64,000 nucleotides of DNA from Streptomyces sp. 1222.5 (GTDB lineage Bacteria; Actinomycetota; Actinomycetes; Streptomycetales; Streptomycetaceae): assembly GCF_900105245.1 (NCBI RefSeq), contig NZ_FNSZ01000001.1:4588001-4652000 (forward strand), given 5' to 3'. This document shows positions 1 to 7,969 of the stretch, in pieces. The notes below the pieces were generated by a model that was not told the origin of the DNA, searched no databases, and saw only the letters and a program-made list of their open reading frames with translations. A program made the translations under genes and the position numbers. The stretch's first letter is position 1, and every line of letters starts with the position of its first letter.

Positions 1-1676
1 GCGGCGACCGCACCGGCGCCACCGCCGAGCGGAACCTCCAGCACGTACGCGCTGCCGCTCATGCCCGGCACGTCGTGCGTCTGGAGCACGCCGCCGTGGG
101 CGCGCACGATGCCGCGCACGATCGGCTCGTGCACCGGGTCTCCCCCGGCGTACGGGCCGCGTACCTCGATCCGCGCCACCTCGCCGCGCTGGGCGGCGGC
201 GACCACGACGGTGTTGTCCAGGTAACCGCCCGCCGACAGGGGCGTGTTGCCGGTCGCGTCGACACCCGCCACGTCCGCCACCAGGTGGGCGAGCGCGGTG
301 GCGAGGCGCTGCGGGTCGACCTCGGCCTCGATGGGCGGCGCGTGCACCGCGAACTGCACCCGGCCGGGACCGATCAGCTCCACCGCCCCGTCCACACCGG
401 CGGCGACGACGGCGTCCAGCATCACCTTCGTCCGGGTGACGTCGTCGGCGCCCGCGTCCAGCCGCTGGTACCCGAGGACGTTGTCGATCAGGGTCGTGAT
501 CCGCGAGTAGCCGGCCGAGAGGTGGTGCAGGACCTGGTTGGCCTCGGGCCACAGCTGTCCGGCGTCGTCGGCGGCCAGGGCGGACAGCTCGCGGCGCAGC
601 TGGTCCAGCGGCCCGCGCAGCGACTGCCCGAGCAGGGTCAGCAGCTGCTCGTGCCGCCCGGCCAGGGCGTCGAACCGGTCCTTCTCCCGCTCGGCGAGCG
701 CGGCGTACCGCTCCTCGCCCGCCGCCAGCGCCTCCGCGTGCTTCTCGTCGAGTTCCTCCAGCTCACTGACGTGCTGCTGGCGCAGCGCGGTCAGGTCGGA
801 GGCGTGCTCCTCGGACAGTCGCTCCAGCTCGTCGGCGTGCGCCTTCTCCAGCGCGTCCTTCTCCTCGACGAGGGTGTCGTACGGCCGCCGGTCGGTGAAG
901 GTCATGACGGCGCCGACGAGCTGGTCGCCGTCGCGCACGGGCGCGGTGGTCAGGTCGACCGAGACCTGCTCGTCGCCCTTGGACCACAGCACCTGCCCGC
1001 GCACCCGGTGCTTGCGCCCGGAGCGCAGGGTGTCGGCGAGCGGCGACTCGTCGTACGGGAAGGGGGAGCCGTCGGCGCGGGAGTGCAGCACCAGGGTGTG
1101 CAGCTCCTTGCCGCCCAGTTCACCCGCCCGGTATCCCAGTATCTGGGCGGCGGCCGGGTTGACGAGCACGATCCGCCCGTCGGTGTCGGTGCCGACGACG
1201 CCTTCCGCCGCGGCGCGCAGGATCATCTCGGTCTGCCGCTGGGAGCGGGCCAGCTCCGCCTCGGTGTCGACGGTCCCGGAGAGGTCCCGCACGACAAGCA
1301 TCAGCAGCTCGTCGCCGGTGTAGCCGTAACCGTCGTACGCCTGCTGCCCGTTCTCCAGGTTCGCGCTCGTGACCTCGACCGGGAACTCGCTCCCGTCGGT
1401 GCGCCGGGCGATCATCCGCGTCGGCTTGGTCCGTCCGCGCGGGTCCATGTGATCGGGCCGCCGCATCGATCCGGGGATGAGCCTGGAGTCGAACTGCGGG
1501 AGCAGATCGAGCAGGCCGCGCCCCACGAGCGCGGTCCCCGGTGCCTCGAACGCCTCCAGCGCGATGGTGTTGGCGTTGACGACGGTGCCGTTGGCGTTGA
1601 CCAGGACCAACGCGTCCGGCAGCGCGTCGAGTATGGCTGCGAGGCGAGCAGCGCCTCGGGATGGCCTGCTGCTCAC
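1..1676 (-). CDS. PAS-PAS sensor histidine-kinase-like protein lacking the H-box His (C-terminus outside window)
   Basis: The reading frame runs off the left edge. It starts at a GTG (1674-1676) preceded by GGAGGA. The translation shows two PAS domains (about residues 8-110 and 140-250; the second begins near QTEMILRAAAEGVVGTD), a charged coiled coil rich in E, K and A (about 285-345), a dimerisation-like helix and a GHKL-type ATPase-like domain. Where family members have S-H-E-L-R-T-P-L this protein reads G-Q-S-L-R-G-P-L, so the phospho-accepting His is Gln. The N-box and the DxGxG motif are not recognisable either. There is no transmembrane segment, so it is probably a cytoplasmic sensor. 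It could be a pseudokinase scaffold, or a larger hybrid protein whose receiver domain lies beyond the edge. Upstream DNA 1677-1987 separates it from the next gene. Confidence 0.8.
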   Translation of the reverse strand, partial: MSSRPSRGAARLAAILDALPDALVLVNANGTVVNANTIALEAFEAPGTALVGRGLLDLLPQFDSRLIPGSMRRPDHMDPRGRTKPTRMIARRTDGSEFPVEVTSANLENGQQAYDGYGYTGDELLMLVVRDLSGTVDTEAELARSQRQTEMILRAAAEGVVGTDTDGRIVLVNPAAAQILGYRAGELGGKELHTLVLHSRADGSPFPYDESPLADTLRSGRKHRVRGQVLWSKGDEQVSVDLTTAPVRDGDQLVGAVMTFTDRRPYDTLVEEKDALEKAHADELERLSEEHASDLTALRQQHVSELEELDEKHAEALAAGEERYAALAEREKDRFDALAGRHEQLLTLLGQSLRGPLDQLRRELSALAADDAGQLWPEANQVLHHLSAGYSRITTLIDNVLGYQRLDAGADDVTRTKVMLDAVVAAGVDGAVELIGPGRVQFAVHAPPIEAEVDPQRLATALAHLVADVAGVDATGNTPLSAGGYLDNTVVVAAAQRGEVARIEVRGPYAGGDPVHEPIVRGIVRAHGGVLQTHDVPGMSGSAYVLEVPLGGGAGAVA

Positions 1677-1987
1677 GAGACGCTTCCTCCCTGTTACCGC
1701 ACCTTGCCGACCGCTCGGGCCATCTTGCCAACCGGCCCGCGACGTGTCACGCGAGGGAGTCTAAGCGCACGGGTTGCGGTTGCGACGCCGGATGAGAGGG
1801 AGGTCCCACGAGGAAGTGACGGCGAACGCGTGACCGCCCCCTCCGACTTCGCCGTACCTTCGCGGGACCTTTACGTCCCCGTTGATCCCGCGAGGAGCGG
1901 ACCGTGGCAGGCCACGGCGCCGGTGGAGGCGTTCCCGGGCGCGTGGACGTCCCCTCGCCGGACCCGTGGGCGGGTGGCCGAGGGGAC
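1677..1987. other. intergenic gap with one short palindrome
   Basis: This 311-bp stretch lies upstream of the kinase-like gene and downstream of the inhibitor gene, both leftward. It holds the palindrome CCGTGGC-AG-GCCACGG at 1902-1917. I see no credible gene in it; long open frames here run through without a ribosome site. Confidence 0.5.
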
Positions 1988-2488
1988 CTACGCGGAGGGT
2001 GTCGCGCCGAGCCGTGGCAGCAGCGGGACCATCCGGTCCCACCGCCCGATCTCGCAGCCGTTGCTGCGGTCGTACGAGGCGTCGACCGGGTGTCCGGCCC
2101 AGGTGCCGGTGACGTGGGCGGTGGCCGGCCCGCCGTAGACCATGGTGCAGGCGCTGCCGGGGTCCACCGGGGCGAACGGGTCCCGGCCCCACCGGGTGTG
2201 GGTGTCGAGCACCTGGCAGGCTCCGGCCACGTCCGGGTGACGGCCGGCGCCTGGGTGACAGGACACGTCGTAGGTGCCGTCCCGTCCGGTGCCGGCGTGG
2301 CGGACGACGACGGTGAGGTGATCACCGCCGTGGCGGGCGGTCCGCGGGGCTTGGTCCTCGGGCCGGACGGGCGGCGGCGCGGCACCGGCCGCCAGGGCGG
2401 GTACGGCGGTGAGCGGGACGAGGGAGGCGACGGCGGCGAGGGACGACACGAGGACGCGGCGCCCGGCGACCGGCAGAACAGAGACCAT
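1988..2488 (-). CDS. subtilisin-inhibitor-like (SSI family) secreted protein
   Basis: This is a 166-residue secreted serine-protease inhibitor of the Streptomyces subtilisin inhibitor family (I16). The ATG at 2488 has GGAGAGG just upstream. The N-terminus is a signal peptide with basic residues, a hydrophobic stretch VLVSSLAAVASLVPLTAV and an Ala-rich cleavage region. The mature part keeps the four family cysteines in the contexts DVSCHPG, GACQV, SACTM and NGCEI. The reactive-site loop reads C-T-M-V-Y, so P1 is probably Met, as in classical SSI, which favours subtilisin- and chymotrypsin-like targets. Such proteins act outside the cell and restrain secreted proteases during development. The gene stands alone, upstream of the kinase-like gene and on the same strand. 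Confidence 0.85.
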   Translation of the reverse strand: MVSVLPVAGRRVLVSSLAAVASLVPLTAVPALAAGAAPPPVRPEDQAPRTARHGGDHLTVVVRHAGTGRDGTYDVSCHPGAGRHPDVAGACQVLDTHTRWGRDPFAPVDPGSACTMVYGGPATAHVTGTWAGHPVDASYDRSNGCEIGRWDRMVPLLPRLGATPSA

Positions 2489-2707
2489 GCCCTCTCCAAC
2501 GCCCCGGTCCGCCGGACGTTGCGCCGCCTCCCGGGGGCTTCCGCCCCCGCGGCACCGCCGCGCCGCCGCCACCGGGCACGCCCGACGGGGAAGCCCTTTG
2601 CCCTGCGGCCCGACTGCCTAGTACCGTGGGGGGCGATTGGTGACACCGCACCCGACTGTGTCATCATCTGCACGCACCGATCACGCGCTCGCGTGAGCGG
2701 TTGTGCT

Positions 2708-2798
2708 GGAGGCGTCGCCTAGTCCGGTCTATGGCGCCGCACTGCTAATGCGGTTTGGGCCTTAAAGCCCATCGAGGGTTCAAATCCCTCCGCCTCCG
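2708..2798 (+). tRNA. tRNA-Ser(GCT)
   Basis: A 91-nt class II tRNA with acceptor arms GGAGGCG and CGCCTCC. The anticodon stem-loop CCGCA-CTGCTAA-TGCGG gives anticodon GCT. The long variable arm typical of serine tRNAs and a T-arm with TTCAAAT are present. Confidence 0.95.
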
Positions 2799-2806
2799 CA
2801 CCGATC

Positions 2807-2839
2807 CCGAAGCCCCGGTCCCTTGGACCGGGGCTTCGG
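2807..2839 (+). terminator. hairpin terminator after tRNA-Ser(GCT)
   Basis: Perfect 15-bp arms starting CCGAAGCCCCGG close a 3-nt loop nine bases after the tRNA. No strong T-run follows, which is usual for GC-rich actinobacterial terminators. Confidence 0.75.
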
Positions 2840-2995
2840 CGTTCACGGCGCACACGCCCCCACTGGACGTTTTCGCAGGTCACAAGGGATGTGCGGATCG
2901 GATTTCACATGACGGCGGCAGTCATGTAATGTTCTTCCTGTCGCCGCGAGCGGGCCGGAAGGGCCGGGAGCGGAGACGGAAAACAAAATAAACAA

Positions 2996-3068
2996 GCACT
3001 CGTAGCTTAACGGATAGAGCATCTGACTACGGATCAGAAGGTTGCAGGTTCGAATCCTGCCGAGTGCA
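2996..3068 (+). tRNA. tRNA-Arg(ACG), intact copy at the AICE left end
   Basis: A 73-nt tRNA with acceptor GCACTCG/CGAGTGC. The anticodon stem TCTGA/TCAGA holds loop CTACGGA, giving anticodon ACG. Its 3' part from position 3027 is the attachment core of the integrated element. The promoter-proximal half is therefore chromosomal, and the 3' half was restored by the element on integration. Confidence 0.95.
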
Positions 3069-3070
3069 CA
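3027..3070 (+). repeat. attachment site core, left copy (within tRNA-Arg)
   Basis: 44 bp starting CTACGGATCAGAAGG and ending GTGCACA, identical to 14578-14621. It covers the anticodon loop through the tRNA 3' end plus two bases. Flanking bases differ at both ends (A versus C on the left, C versus A on the right). Confidence 0.95.
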
Positions 3071-3075
3071 CAGCT

Positions 3076-3110
3076 CAAAGGCCCCGCCGGTTCGCCCGGC
3101 GGGGCCTTTG
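3076..3110. terminator. bidirectional hairpin between tRNA-Arg and int
   Basis: Perfect 15-bp arms beginning CAAAGGCCCC enclose loop TTCGC. The A-run before and T-run after suit termination of both the tRNA (rightward) and the long AICE transcript (leftward). Confidence 0.8.
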
Positions 3111-3131
3111 ACATCAACGACTGACATCAAC
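3109..3131 (+). repeat. putative integrase arm-type sites, left pair
   Basis: Two copies of TGACATCAAC at 3109-3118 and 3122-3131, with a 13-bp start-to-start distance. The same pair with the same spacing sits at 14451-14473 near the other att core, so in the excised circle both pairs would flank the core. This is the layout expected for tyrosine-integrase arm sites. Confidence 0.6.
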
Positions 3132-3168
3132 GCGGCCGAAGCGTCGATCATTCTTCGGCGCACGGCTC

Positions 3169-4431
3169 CTAGTCGCCGTCTGTTTCCTCGTCCGTCTCGT
3201 CCGGTCCGAGGGCATCGTCCATCCGGTCAGCGGCTGCCTTGAGTGTCGTGCTCATCACGTGCGCGTACGTGTCCAGCGTCATCGTGATCGTGCTGTGCCC
3301 GAGTGTTTCCATGATCGTGCGAGCATCCACCCCCTGCGCGAGCAGTAGTGATGCACACGTGTGCCGAAGATCGTGCACGCGTACCCGTCGCACGCCGGCG
3401 TTCCGGCACAGGATGGTGAGCATCCGGTTCAGGCTGCGAGGGTCCGTGACTCGGCCGGTCGCTGTAGTGAAGATCAGTCCGCCCGGCTGCCCTGGCATGG
3501 GCTGCCACTTTTTCCCCGCGATCTTGCGTTCCCGCTCCTGTTGGACTTGGTGCTGCACAAGTGCCTGAACGCACCGCTTCGGGAGGGACACCGTACGAAT
3601 GGAGCGCATGGTCTTGGGGCTGCCGAAGATCAGCTCACGCCGAATGCGCTGCACATTCCGGCGCACCCGGAGCTGCCCGTTGGCAAGGTCGACGTCCCCC
3701 CAGGTGAGCGCGAGCGCTTCTCCCCGCCGCAGGCCCGTCGACACGAGCAGCAACCACAGGGCGTAGAGGCGATGGGAGCGCGCGGTCTTGAGCATGAGGC
3801 GAGCCTCTGCGTTATCCAGCGGACGTACCTCCTTGCGGGTGATGGAGGGGGTTTCCACAATCCGCGCGACGTTCCGCGCGACCAGTTCCTCTCGGATCGC
3901 CTGTTGAAGCGAGGACCGGAGGACGGCATGGATGTACTGGACGGTCCGGGCAGACGGGCGACGCTCACAGCAGCGCCCCACGGCGCAGCACGAACGCTTG
4001 TCCTCCGAGCGCTCCGCATCTGCCCCTCGCAGGCAGCACAGGCATGCGTTCTTGAACTCCGCTAGGAACCGGCGCACGTCCGCCGGTGACAACCTGTTCA
4101 GCCGCTTCTTGCCGAGAGCCGGCCGGATGTACAGACGGGTCAGACCCTCGTAGCTGTTCAACGTGGACGGCTTGAGCCGCTGCGGCGCGATGGTAGCGAG
4201 CCAGTAGGTGAGGTAGTCACCGAACGCCATGGTCGACTCTGCGGCGGGGATGCCGTGACGGGTCTTCTCCTGCAACTCAGTCAGCTTGTCGGCGACTTCC
4301 GTACGAGTCTTGCCGTAGACGAACTTTCGAGTGCGGGTCCCGTCGGGGCGGTAGACGTACGCCGCCGCCTGGTAACGGCCGTCCGCACGTTTGGTGATCG
4401 TTCCTTCGCCGTTGGCGCGACGCTTAGCCAT
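3169..4431 (-). CDS. int: tyrosine integrase of the AICE
   Basis: This 420-residue tyrosine recombinase catalyses integration and, with Xis, excision at tRNA-Arg. It has an N-terminal AP2-like DNA-binding region (residues 1-65), a SAM-like core-binding domain (66-190) and a catalytic domain (205-405). The catalytic set is complete: R235 in TGLRRGE, K273 in SPKTMRS, H353 and R356 in VHDLRHT, H379 in LGHS, and nucleophile Y389 in LDTYAHV. A cysteine cluster at 130-155 (CLCC and CCAVGRCC) interrupts the core-binding domain and may bind zinc, as in related Streptomyces integrases. The ATG overlaps the xis stop by one base (TAATG), implying translational coupling. The gene end faces the tRNA. Confidence 0.95.
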   Translation of the reverse strand: MAKRRANGEGTITKRADGRYQAAAYVYRPDGTRTRKFVYGKTRTEVADKLTELQEKTRHGIPAAESTMAFGDYLTYWLATIAPQRLKPSTLNSYEGLTRLYIRPALGKKRLNRLSPADVRRFLAEFKNACLCCLRGADAERSEDKRSCCAVGRCCERRPSARTVQYIHAVLRSSLQQAIREELVARNVARIVETPSITRKEVRPLDNAEARLMLKTARSHRLYALWLLLVSTGLRRGEALALTWGDVDLANGQLRVRRNVQRIRRELIFGSPKTMRSIRTVSLPKRCVQALVQHQVQQERERKIAGKKWQPMPGQPGGLIFTTATGRVTDPRSLNRMLTILCRNAGVRRVRVHDLRHTCASLLLAQGVDARTIMETLGHSTITMTLDTYAHVMSTTLKAAADRMDDALGPDETDEETDGD

Positions 4432-4628
4432 TACGCGGTTTCCTCCATACGGTCGTACATGTACTGGCGAACTGCGTCGACCGGGACGCGGCGGGCGCGG
4501 CCGGACGTATAGCTGCGGAGCTGTCTCGTGCGAATGAGGTCATAGACCTTGCTGCGGCTCAGCCGCAGAGCGGTCATCACTTCGGGGACGGTGAGGGCTT
4601 CGGGTGCTGGGGGCATGGCGGTGCGCAC
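4431..4628 (-). CDS. xis: excisionase (Xis), MerR-like winged HTH
   Basis: This 65-residue DNA-binding protein directs the integrase toward excision. The helix-turn-helix region reads EALTVPEVMTALRLSRSKVYDLI and is followed by a basic RARRVPVDAVRQYM segment, as in helix-turn-helix domain 17 excisionases. I place the start at GTG 4628, because AGGAGG lies six bases upstream. A longer frame exists, but it runs into the TAGCGG repeat array, giving low-complexity PLPLPHPLPP that is unlikely to be coding. Its stop overlaps the int start. Confidence 0.88.
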   Translation of the reverse strand: MRTAMPPAPEALTVPEVMTALRLSRSKVYDLIRTRQLRSYTSGRARRVPVDAVRQYMYDRMEETA

Positions 4629-4673
4629 GACGAACCTCCTGGGATGCGGGGGCGCCCTTGGCCCCTCTTGGAA

Positions 4674-4876
4674 GTCCGCTACTTCCGCTACCTCCGCTAC
4701 CTCGCAGGTCAGGGGCCCTGTCGGAGGTAGCGGATGGGGTAGCGGTAGCGGATAGAGCTGGTCTGGTAGCGGATGGGTAGCGGCAAGCACCACGGCTTGC
4801 CGCTACCGCGTTGTTGCTGGTCAGGCCAGGTTTTCGGTGCCCGGTAGCGGAGGTAGCGGACTTTCAGGGGGTGGGG
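4674..4876. repeat. TAGCGG/CCGCTA repeat cluster with 13-bp perfect inverted repeat
   Basis: About 12 copies of TAGCGG or its complement lie in some 200 bp between rep and xis: three CCGCTA near 4675-4700, then five TAGCGG to 4783, one CCGCTA at 4800, and three TAGCGG to about 4886, partly inside the rep 3' end. At 4776-4807 a perfect 13-bp inverted repeat (GGTAGCGGCAAGC, 6-nt spacer) is built from the same motif. Candidates are replication-origin iterons, Xis/Int accessory sites or a regulatory array. Confidence 0.6.
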
Positions 4877-5969
4877 GGCAGTAGCGGTCCCACGCGTCCC
4901 AGAGATCGGCGGCGTAATAGCCCTTGAGGACCCCACCGCCGGTCTTAATGTTGCGCGAGCCGATGGGGTCGCCGTCGGTGGCGGCGTACTCGCTGAGCAT
5001 CTTGGACAGACGCCGCGAGTCGAGCGGGCGGCCGCCCATGTCGGCCCACGGGGCGTCATCCAGGGCGTTGAGCCGGTCGAGGATGGCGACGGTAGGCAGG
5101 CGGTCGATGCCGCACAGAACGTGGTCGCGTAGGTCGGTCAGGAGCCGAACGCCGATGCTGCCCTTGTCGTTGGCGCGGGCGGCGTTGACGAACGTGAGGC
5201 AGGCTTGCCGGGCGCGCTCGGGCCAGTGCCCGCCAGCGGCGTCGGCAACGGCGACCAGCGGCTCCCAGACGTCGGCAGGGCGGTCGGTCACCCCGTCGGG
5301 CAGCTCCGGGAAGACGTCGGTGACCTGCTCTGTGACGGTCTCGGCCCACTTGGCGAGCCGGTCGCGGAGTTGGTGGCCCTGGCGGACGTGGATGCGCGTG
5401 CGGAAGGGTTCGACTTTCTCGTTGCGGGCCCGCCGGCGCATCCGGACGATGACGGACCGGCTCATGATCGTGTCCGGGAGGTGCCCGAGTCCTGCGACAG
5501 CCACCGCGCAGAACGAGGGGTACTCCTGTACTTGCTGGTTGGCGCCGTCACCGACGCACCGGTACACGGGGCGTCCGCGGGCGTGTCCGGCGTTGAGGAA
5601 CCCTCGGAGCTGTTCGTTCTCCCCCGCCTTGGGCCCGAAGACTGTGTCGATCTCATCGAACAAGATCGTGGGTCGTCCGCCGTTGATCCCGGAGACGGAG
5701 CGGAAGAGGGCGGCGGCGGAGGCGTCCACGGCAGCCATGGAGTTGGGCACGAGCGTTTCGACGATCTCCAGGGCCCTGGTCTTGCCCGATCCCGGCTCGG
5801 GGGATAGGAACGCCAGGCGAGGGGTGGAGTCGAAGCAGTCGAGCAGGTGGGCGTGTGCGTCCCACAGCGCGACGGCGACGAACGCGGCATCGGTGGGGAA
5901 GACGTTGAAGCGGCGGTGGAAGGCTTCCACCTCGTCCAGCAATGCGGCGCCGTCGATGGCGGTGGTCAT
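4821..5969 (-). CDS. AICE replication ATPase (DUF3631-type)
   Basis: This 382-residue AAA-like ATPase probably acts as the replication helicase or initiator partner of the primase-polymerase. Walker A is PEPGSGKT (residues 57-64) and Walker B is TILFDEID (101-108). Further motifs FLNAGH and GLGHLPDTIMSRSVIVRMRRR resemble sensor and arginine-finger regions, as in DUF3631 proteins found on actinobacterial mobile elements. The start at ATG 5969 overlaps the stop of the upstream gene in an ATGA arrangement, which fixes it. The 3' end encodes PLPPLP because it runs into the TAGCGG repeat cluster. Confidence 0.82.
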   Translation of the reverse strand: MTTAIDGAALLDEVEAFHRRFNVFPTDAAFVAVALWDAHAHLLDCFDSTPRLAFLSPEPGSGKTRALEIVETLVPNSMAAVDASAAALFRSVSGINGGRPTILFDEIDTVFGPKAGENEQLRGFLNAGHARGRPVYRCVGDGANQQVQEYPSFCAVAVAGLGHLPDTIMSRSVIVRMRRRARNEKVEPFRTRIHVRQGHQLRDRLAKWAETVTEQVTDVFPELPDGVTDRPADVWEPLVAVADAAGGHWPERARQACLTFVNAARANDKGSIGVRLLTDLRDHVLCGIDRLPTVAILDRLNALDDAPWADMGGRPLDSRRLSKMLSEYAATDGDPIGSRNIKTGGGVLKGYYAADLWDAWDRYCPPPPESPLPPLPGTENLA

Positions 5970-6397
5970 GCGGCGGCCCTCCCTTCGGCGGGGGCGACGG
6001 GCGTTCCGGTGCAGGTGGAGCGGTGGTAGTCGTAGTCGCCGACCAGCGCGGTCACGGCGCGGGGGCCGGTGGCGGTGCCGGTCTGCCCGCACGCGCAGGC
6101 GTAGGCGGCGGTGGGGGTGTCGCCGGGCCGTGTGGACCAGCGGGCGCCGTCCCAGTGGTGGCGGTAGACGGGCGGGGCGTAGATGCGGAGTCCGGGCCGA
6201 TCCGGGGTGGGGGCTTCCGTGGTGTGGCGTGCCTGGGCGCTCTGGAAGCGGTCAGAGCGAAAGGCAGTGACGACGCCCTTGCGGGCGGCGCCTGTCGGCT
6301 CGCCCTCGGCCGCCGTATCCACAGGCTGTGGAGCGGCATGCGGCCCGGCGGTGTGGGGTGTTGGGCAATCCAGGCGGGGGGAGCGGGGGCCGGTCAT
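5966..6397 (-). CDS. small AICE protein with Cys-X-Cys region, function unknown
   Basis: This 143-residue protein is held between the primase-polymerase and the replication ATPase by ATGA overlaps at both ends, so it is surely translated with them. Its C-terminal half has YACACGQTGTAT followed by YDYHRSTCTG, a possible C-X-C...H...C metal site. The N-terminal half is Pro- and Arg-rich and looks disordered. I do not recognise the family. Position suggests an accessory replication role. Confidence 0.7.
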   Translation of the reverse strand: MTGPRSPRLDCPTPHTAGPHAAPQPVDTAAEGEPTGAARKGVVTAFRSDRFQSAQARHTTEAPTPDRPGLRIYAPPVYRHHWDGARWSTRPGDTPTAAYACACGQTGTATGPRAVTALVGDYDYHRSTCTGTPVAPAEGRAAA

Positions 6398-7326
6398 GCT
6401 GCCGTCCGCGGTGTGGCGTGGGCGATGACCCAGTCCATGGCGCTGCGGATCGTGGTGCGGCACTCGGCCGGCGGCAGTCCGGTCGCCTCCCCCGCCCCCT
6501 GGATTGCCTGCTCCGCCACATGCCGGGGCAGGTCGCCCCATGCCACGAACCGGGCCACCTTGCAGGCGCTCTTGTGCAGGGTGTTGTTGCGGCCGTCCGG
6601 GCCGCCCTGGGTGGCGGCCATGATGACCGCGCATTCGCGTTCCAGGGCCACCTGTGCGGCGCGGGAGCCGTCCCGGACCGGCGCGAGAGGGACGGTGGCG
6701 GGCTTGGGCTGCTCAGTGAGCAGCGCGGTCAGCCACGCGGGCAGCGGGGCCACGGGCGCGTCGTCGGCCACCTCGTAGGCCCCATCGGGGGTGGTGCTGC
6801 TGGGGGCGACGACGTAGCCGCCCCACGCGCGGGTGTCGATGTGGTGCCCGAGACGGTTCGCGCTGCACTTCAGCCGCACCCCGGACGGGGCGGTGAAGTA
6901 CAGGTGTTCCCCGCCGCGTGCGGTCCGCACCCGGTAGGTGGCGGGGACGGTCTGCCCGGTGCGCTCGCAGAGCGCCGCCAACGAAGTGGCGCCGTCAGGC
7001 GCTCCTTTCGGCTCTTCGGGCTTGCACACGTCCAGGTCGACCACCAGCAGTCCGGCCGGGCCGGTGGCGATCCCTACATTAAAGGGACGCATCGCCCACG
7101 TGGCGTGGATGAGCGCGGCATCGGTGGTGGCGCGCTGCTCGGGCGTGCGGTGCCCGCTCGCGCAACGTCCGGTGCCGGGGCAGGCCCGTTCCGGGTGACC
7201 GGCGGGCCGCTTGGAGCGCGGGTGCAGGGGGATGACGGGCCAGGCGCGTTCGGCTGCCGTCAACGCTGAAGCGAGTAAGGGCAGACACGAGAGATCTACG
7301 GTCGCGATCCCGGGCGGGTGGGGCAT
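6394..7326 (-). CDS. bifunctional DNA primase/polymerase (Prim-Pol) of the AICE
   Basis: This 310-residue archaeo-eukaryotic-type primase-polymerase synthesises primers, and possibly DNA, for element replication. Its N-terminal Prim-Pol domain begins with a WPVIPLHPRSKRP segment and a small Cys/His patch (residues 43-60). The metal-binding acidic pair is D97 and D99 in LLVVDLDV. The conserved His is H141 in RGGEHLYF, followed by G169-GYVVAP. The C-terminal helical part (about 215-310) has RNNTLHKSACKVARFV, typical of this class on plasmids. The ATG at 7326 follows GGAGG. It couples to the next gene by ATGA. This gene defines the RepPP type of AICE. Confidence 0.9.
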   Translation of the reverse strand: MPHPPGIATVDLSCLPLLASALTAAERAWPVIPLHPRSKRPAGHPERACPGTGRCASGHRTPEQRATTDAALIHATWAMRPFNVGIATGPAGLLVVDLDVCKPEEPKGAPDGATSLAALCERTGQTVPATYRVRTARGGEHLYFTAPSGVRLKCSANRLGHHIDTRAWGGYVVAPSSTTPDGAYEVADDAPVAPLPAWLTALLTEQPKPATVPLAPVRDGSRAAQVALERECAVIMAATQGGPDGRNNTLHKSACKVARFVAWGDLPRHVAEQAIQGAGEATGLPPAECRTTIRSAMDWVIAHATPRTAA

Positions 7327-7367
7327 GCTGGAAGCCTCCAGTTCGTTGCGAGCGTGCTGGACGGTCA

Positions 7368-7403
7368 GGGCGGCCCCGGACTTTGCCGAGACGGGGGCCG
7401 CCC
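7368..7403 (-). terminator. hairpin between spd-like gene and primase-polymerase
   Basis: Perfect 10-bp arms (GGGCGGCCCC) around a 16-nt loop in the gap between two leftward genes. There is no T-run, so it may be an mRNA-processing or attenuation element rather than a full terminator. Confidence 0.5.
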
Positions 7404-7412
7404 TTGGCGTAG

Positions 7413-7877
7413 CTAGCTGTGGAAGTGGTTGCGCTTGATCACGGCCTTGCGGATGTGGACGTTGGTCCCGCCCTTGTGGCCGCTCGTGCTGAAGACCTGC
7501 ACGGCGATCCAGCCGCCGAAGACGACGGCGGCGAGGGTGATGAGCTGGGTGACGAGCGCGGTCAGGGCGGTGATGAACGCGCTGAGTAGCAGCAGCCCAC
7601 CGCACACCGCGAGGAATCCGACGCCCCCGAGTGCGACGTTCACCGCCGCTCGGGACACGGGCGGCTTCGGCGCGACTGGTTCGGGCTGCATGGGGTTGAT
7701 GGCGTAGCCGGTGACGACGCGGCCGTCGGGTAGGACGATGCTCGCCACGGTCGGCACCGCGTGCGGCTGTACCGGGATGACCTGCGCCGGCACGGCGACG
7801 GCGGGCGGGAGCGGGGTGGGCTGGTGGACTTCCACGGTCCGCTGTGCGGGCACGTGCGGGGCGTGTTCGGGGTACAT
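7413..7877 (-). CDS. Spd-like two-helix membrane protein
   Basis: This 154-residue protein has a long Pro-rich N-terminal region (to about residue 85) and two adjacent membrane helices (ALGGVGFLAVCGGLLLLSAF and an Ala/Leu/Val stretch ending VVFGGWIAVQVF). A basic tail with KGGTNVHIRKAVIKRNHFHS follows. Proteins of this shape, next to the translocase gene, are the spread (Spd) proteins of Streptomyces conjugative elements, which move transferred DNA across septa in the recipient mycelium. ATG 7877 follows GAAGGG. Function is inferred from position and topology only. Confidence 0.65.
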   Translation of the reverse strand: MYPEHAPHVPAQRTVEVHQPTPLPPAVAVPAQVIPVQPHAVPTVASIVLPDGRVVTGYAINPMQPEPVAPKPPVSRAAVNVALGGVGFLAVCGGLLLLSAFITALTALVTQLITLAAVVFGGWIAVQVFSTSGHKGGTNVHIRKAVIKRNHFHS

Positions 7878-7969
7878 GTGGAATCCCTTCCGGTGCATCG
7901 GTGGGGAGGCAGGGGCACCCCCTGTCGGGGGCGCTATGGAGGGGGTTTTCGGGGTGCTGACCTGCGGGC

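Noticed and set aside
4628..4793. Extension of xis to an ATG at 4793
   Set aside because: The added residues come from the TAGCGG repeats (PLPLPHPLPP), while GTG 4628 has AGGAGG at ideal spacing.
7423..7877. Antisense frames over the Spd-like gene read as a separate secreted protein
   Set aside because: They lack a plausible start and are explained by composition. The minus-strand frame has membrane helices and a ribosome site.
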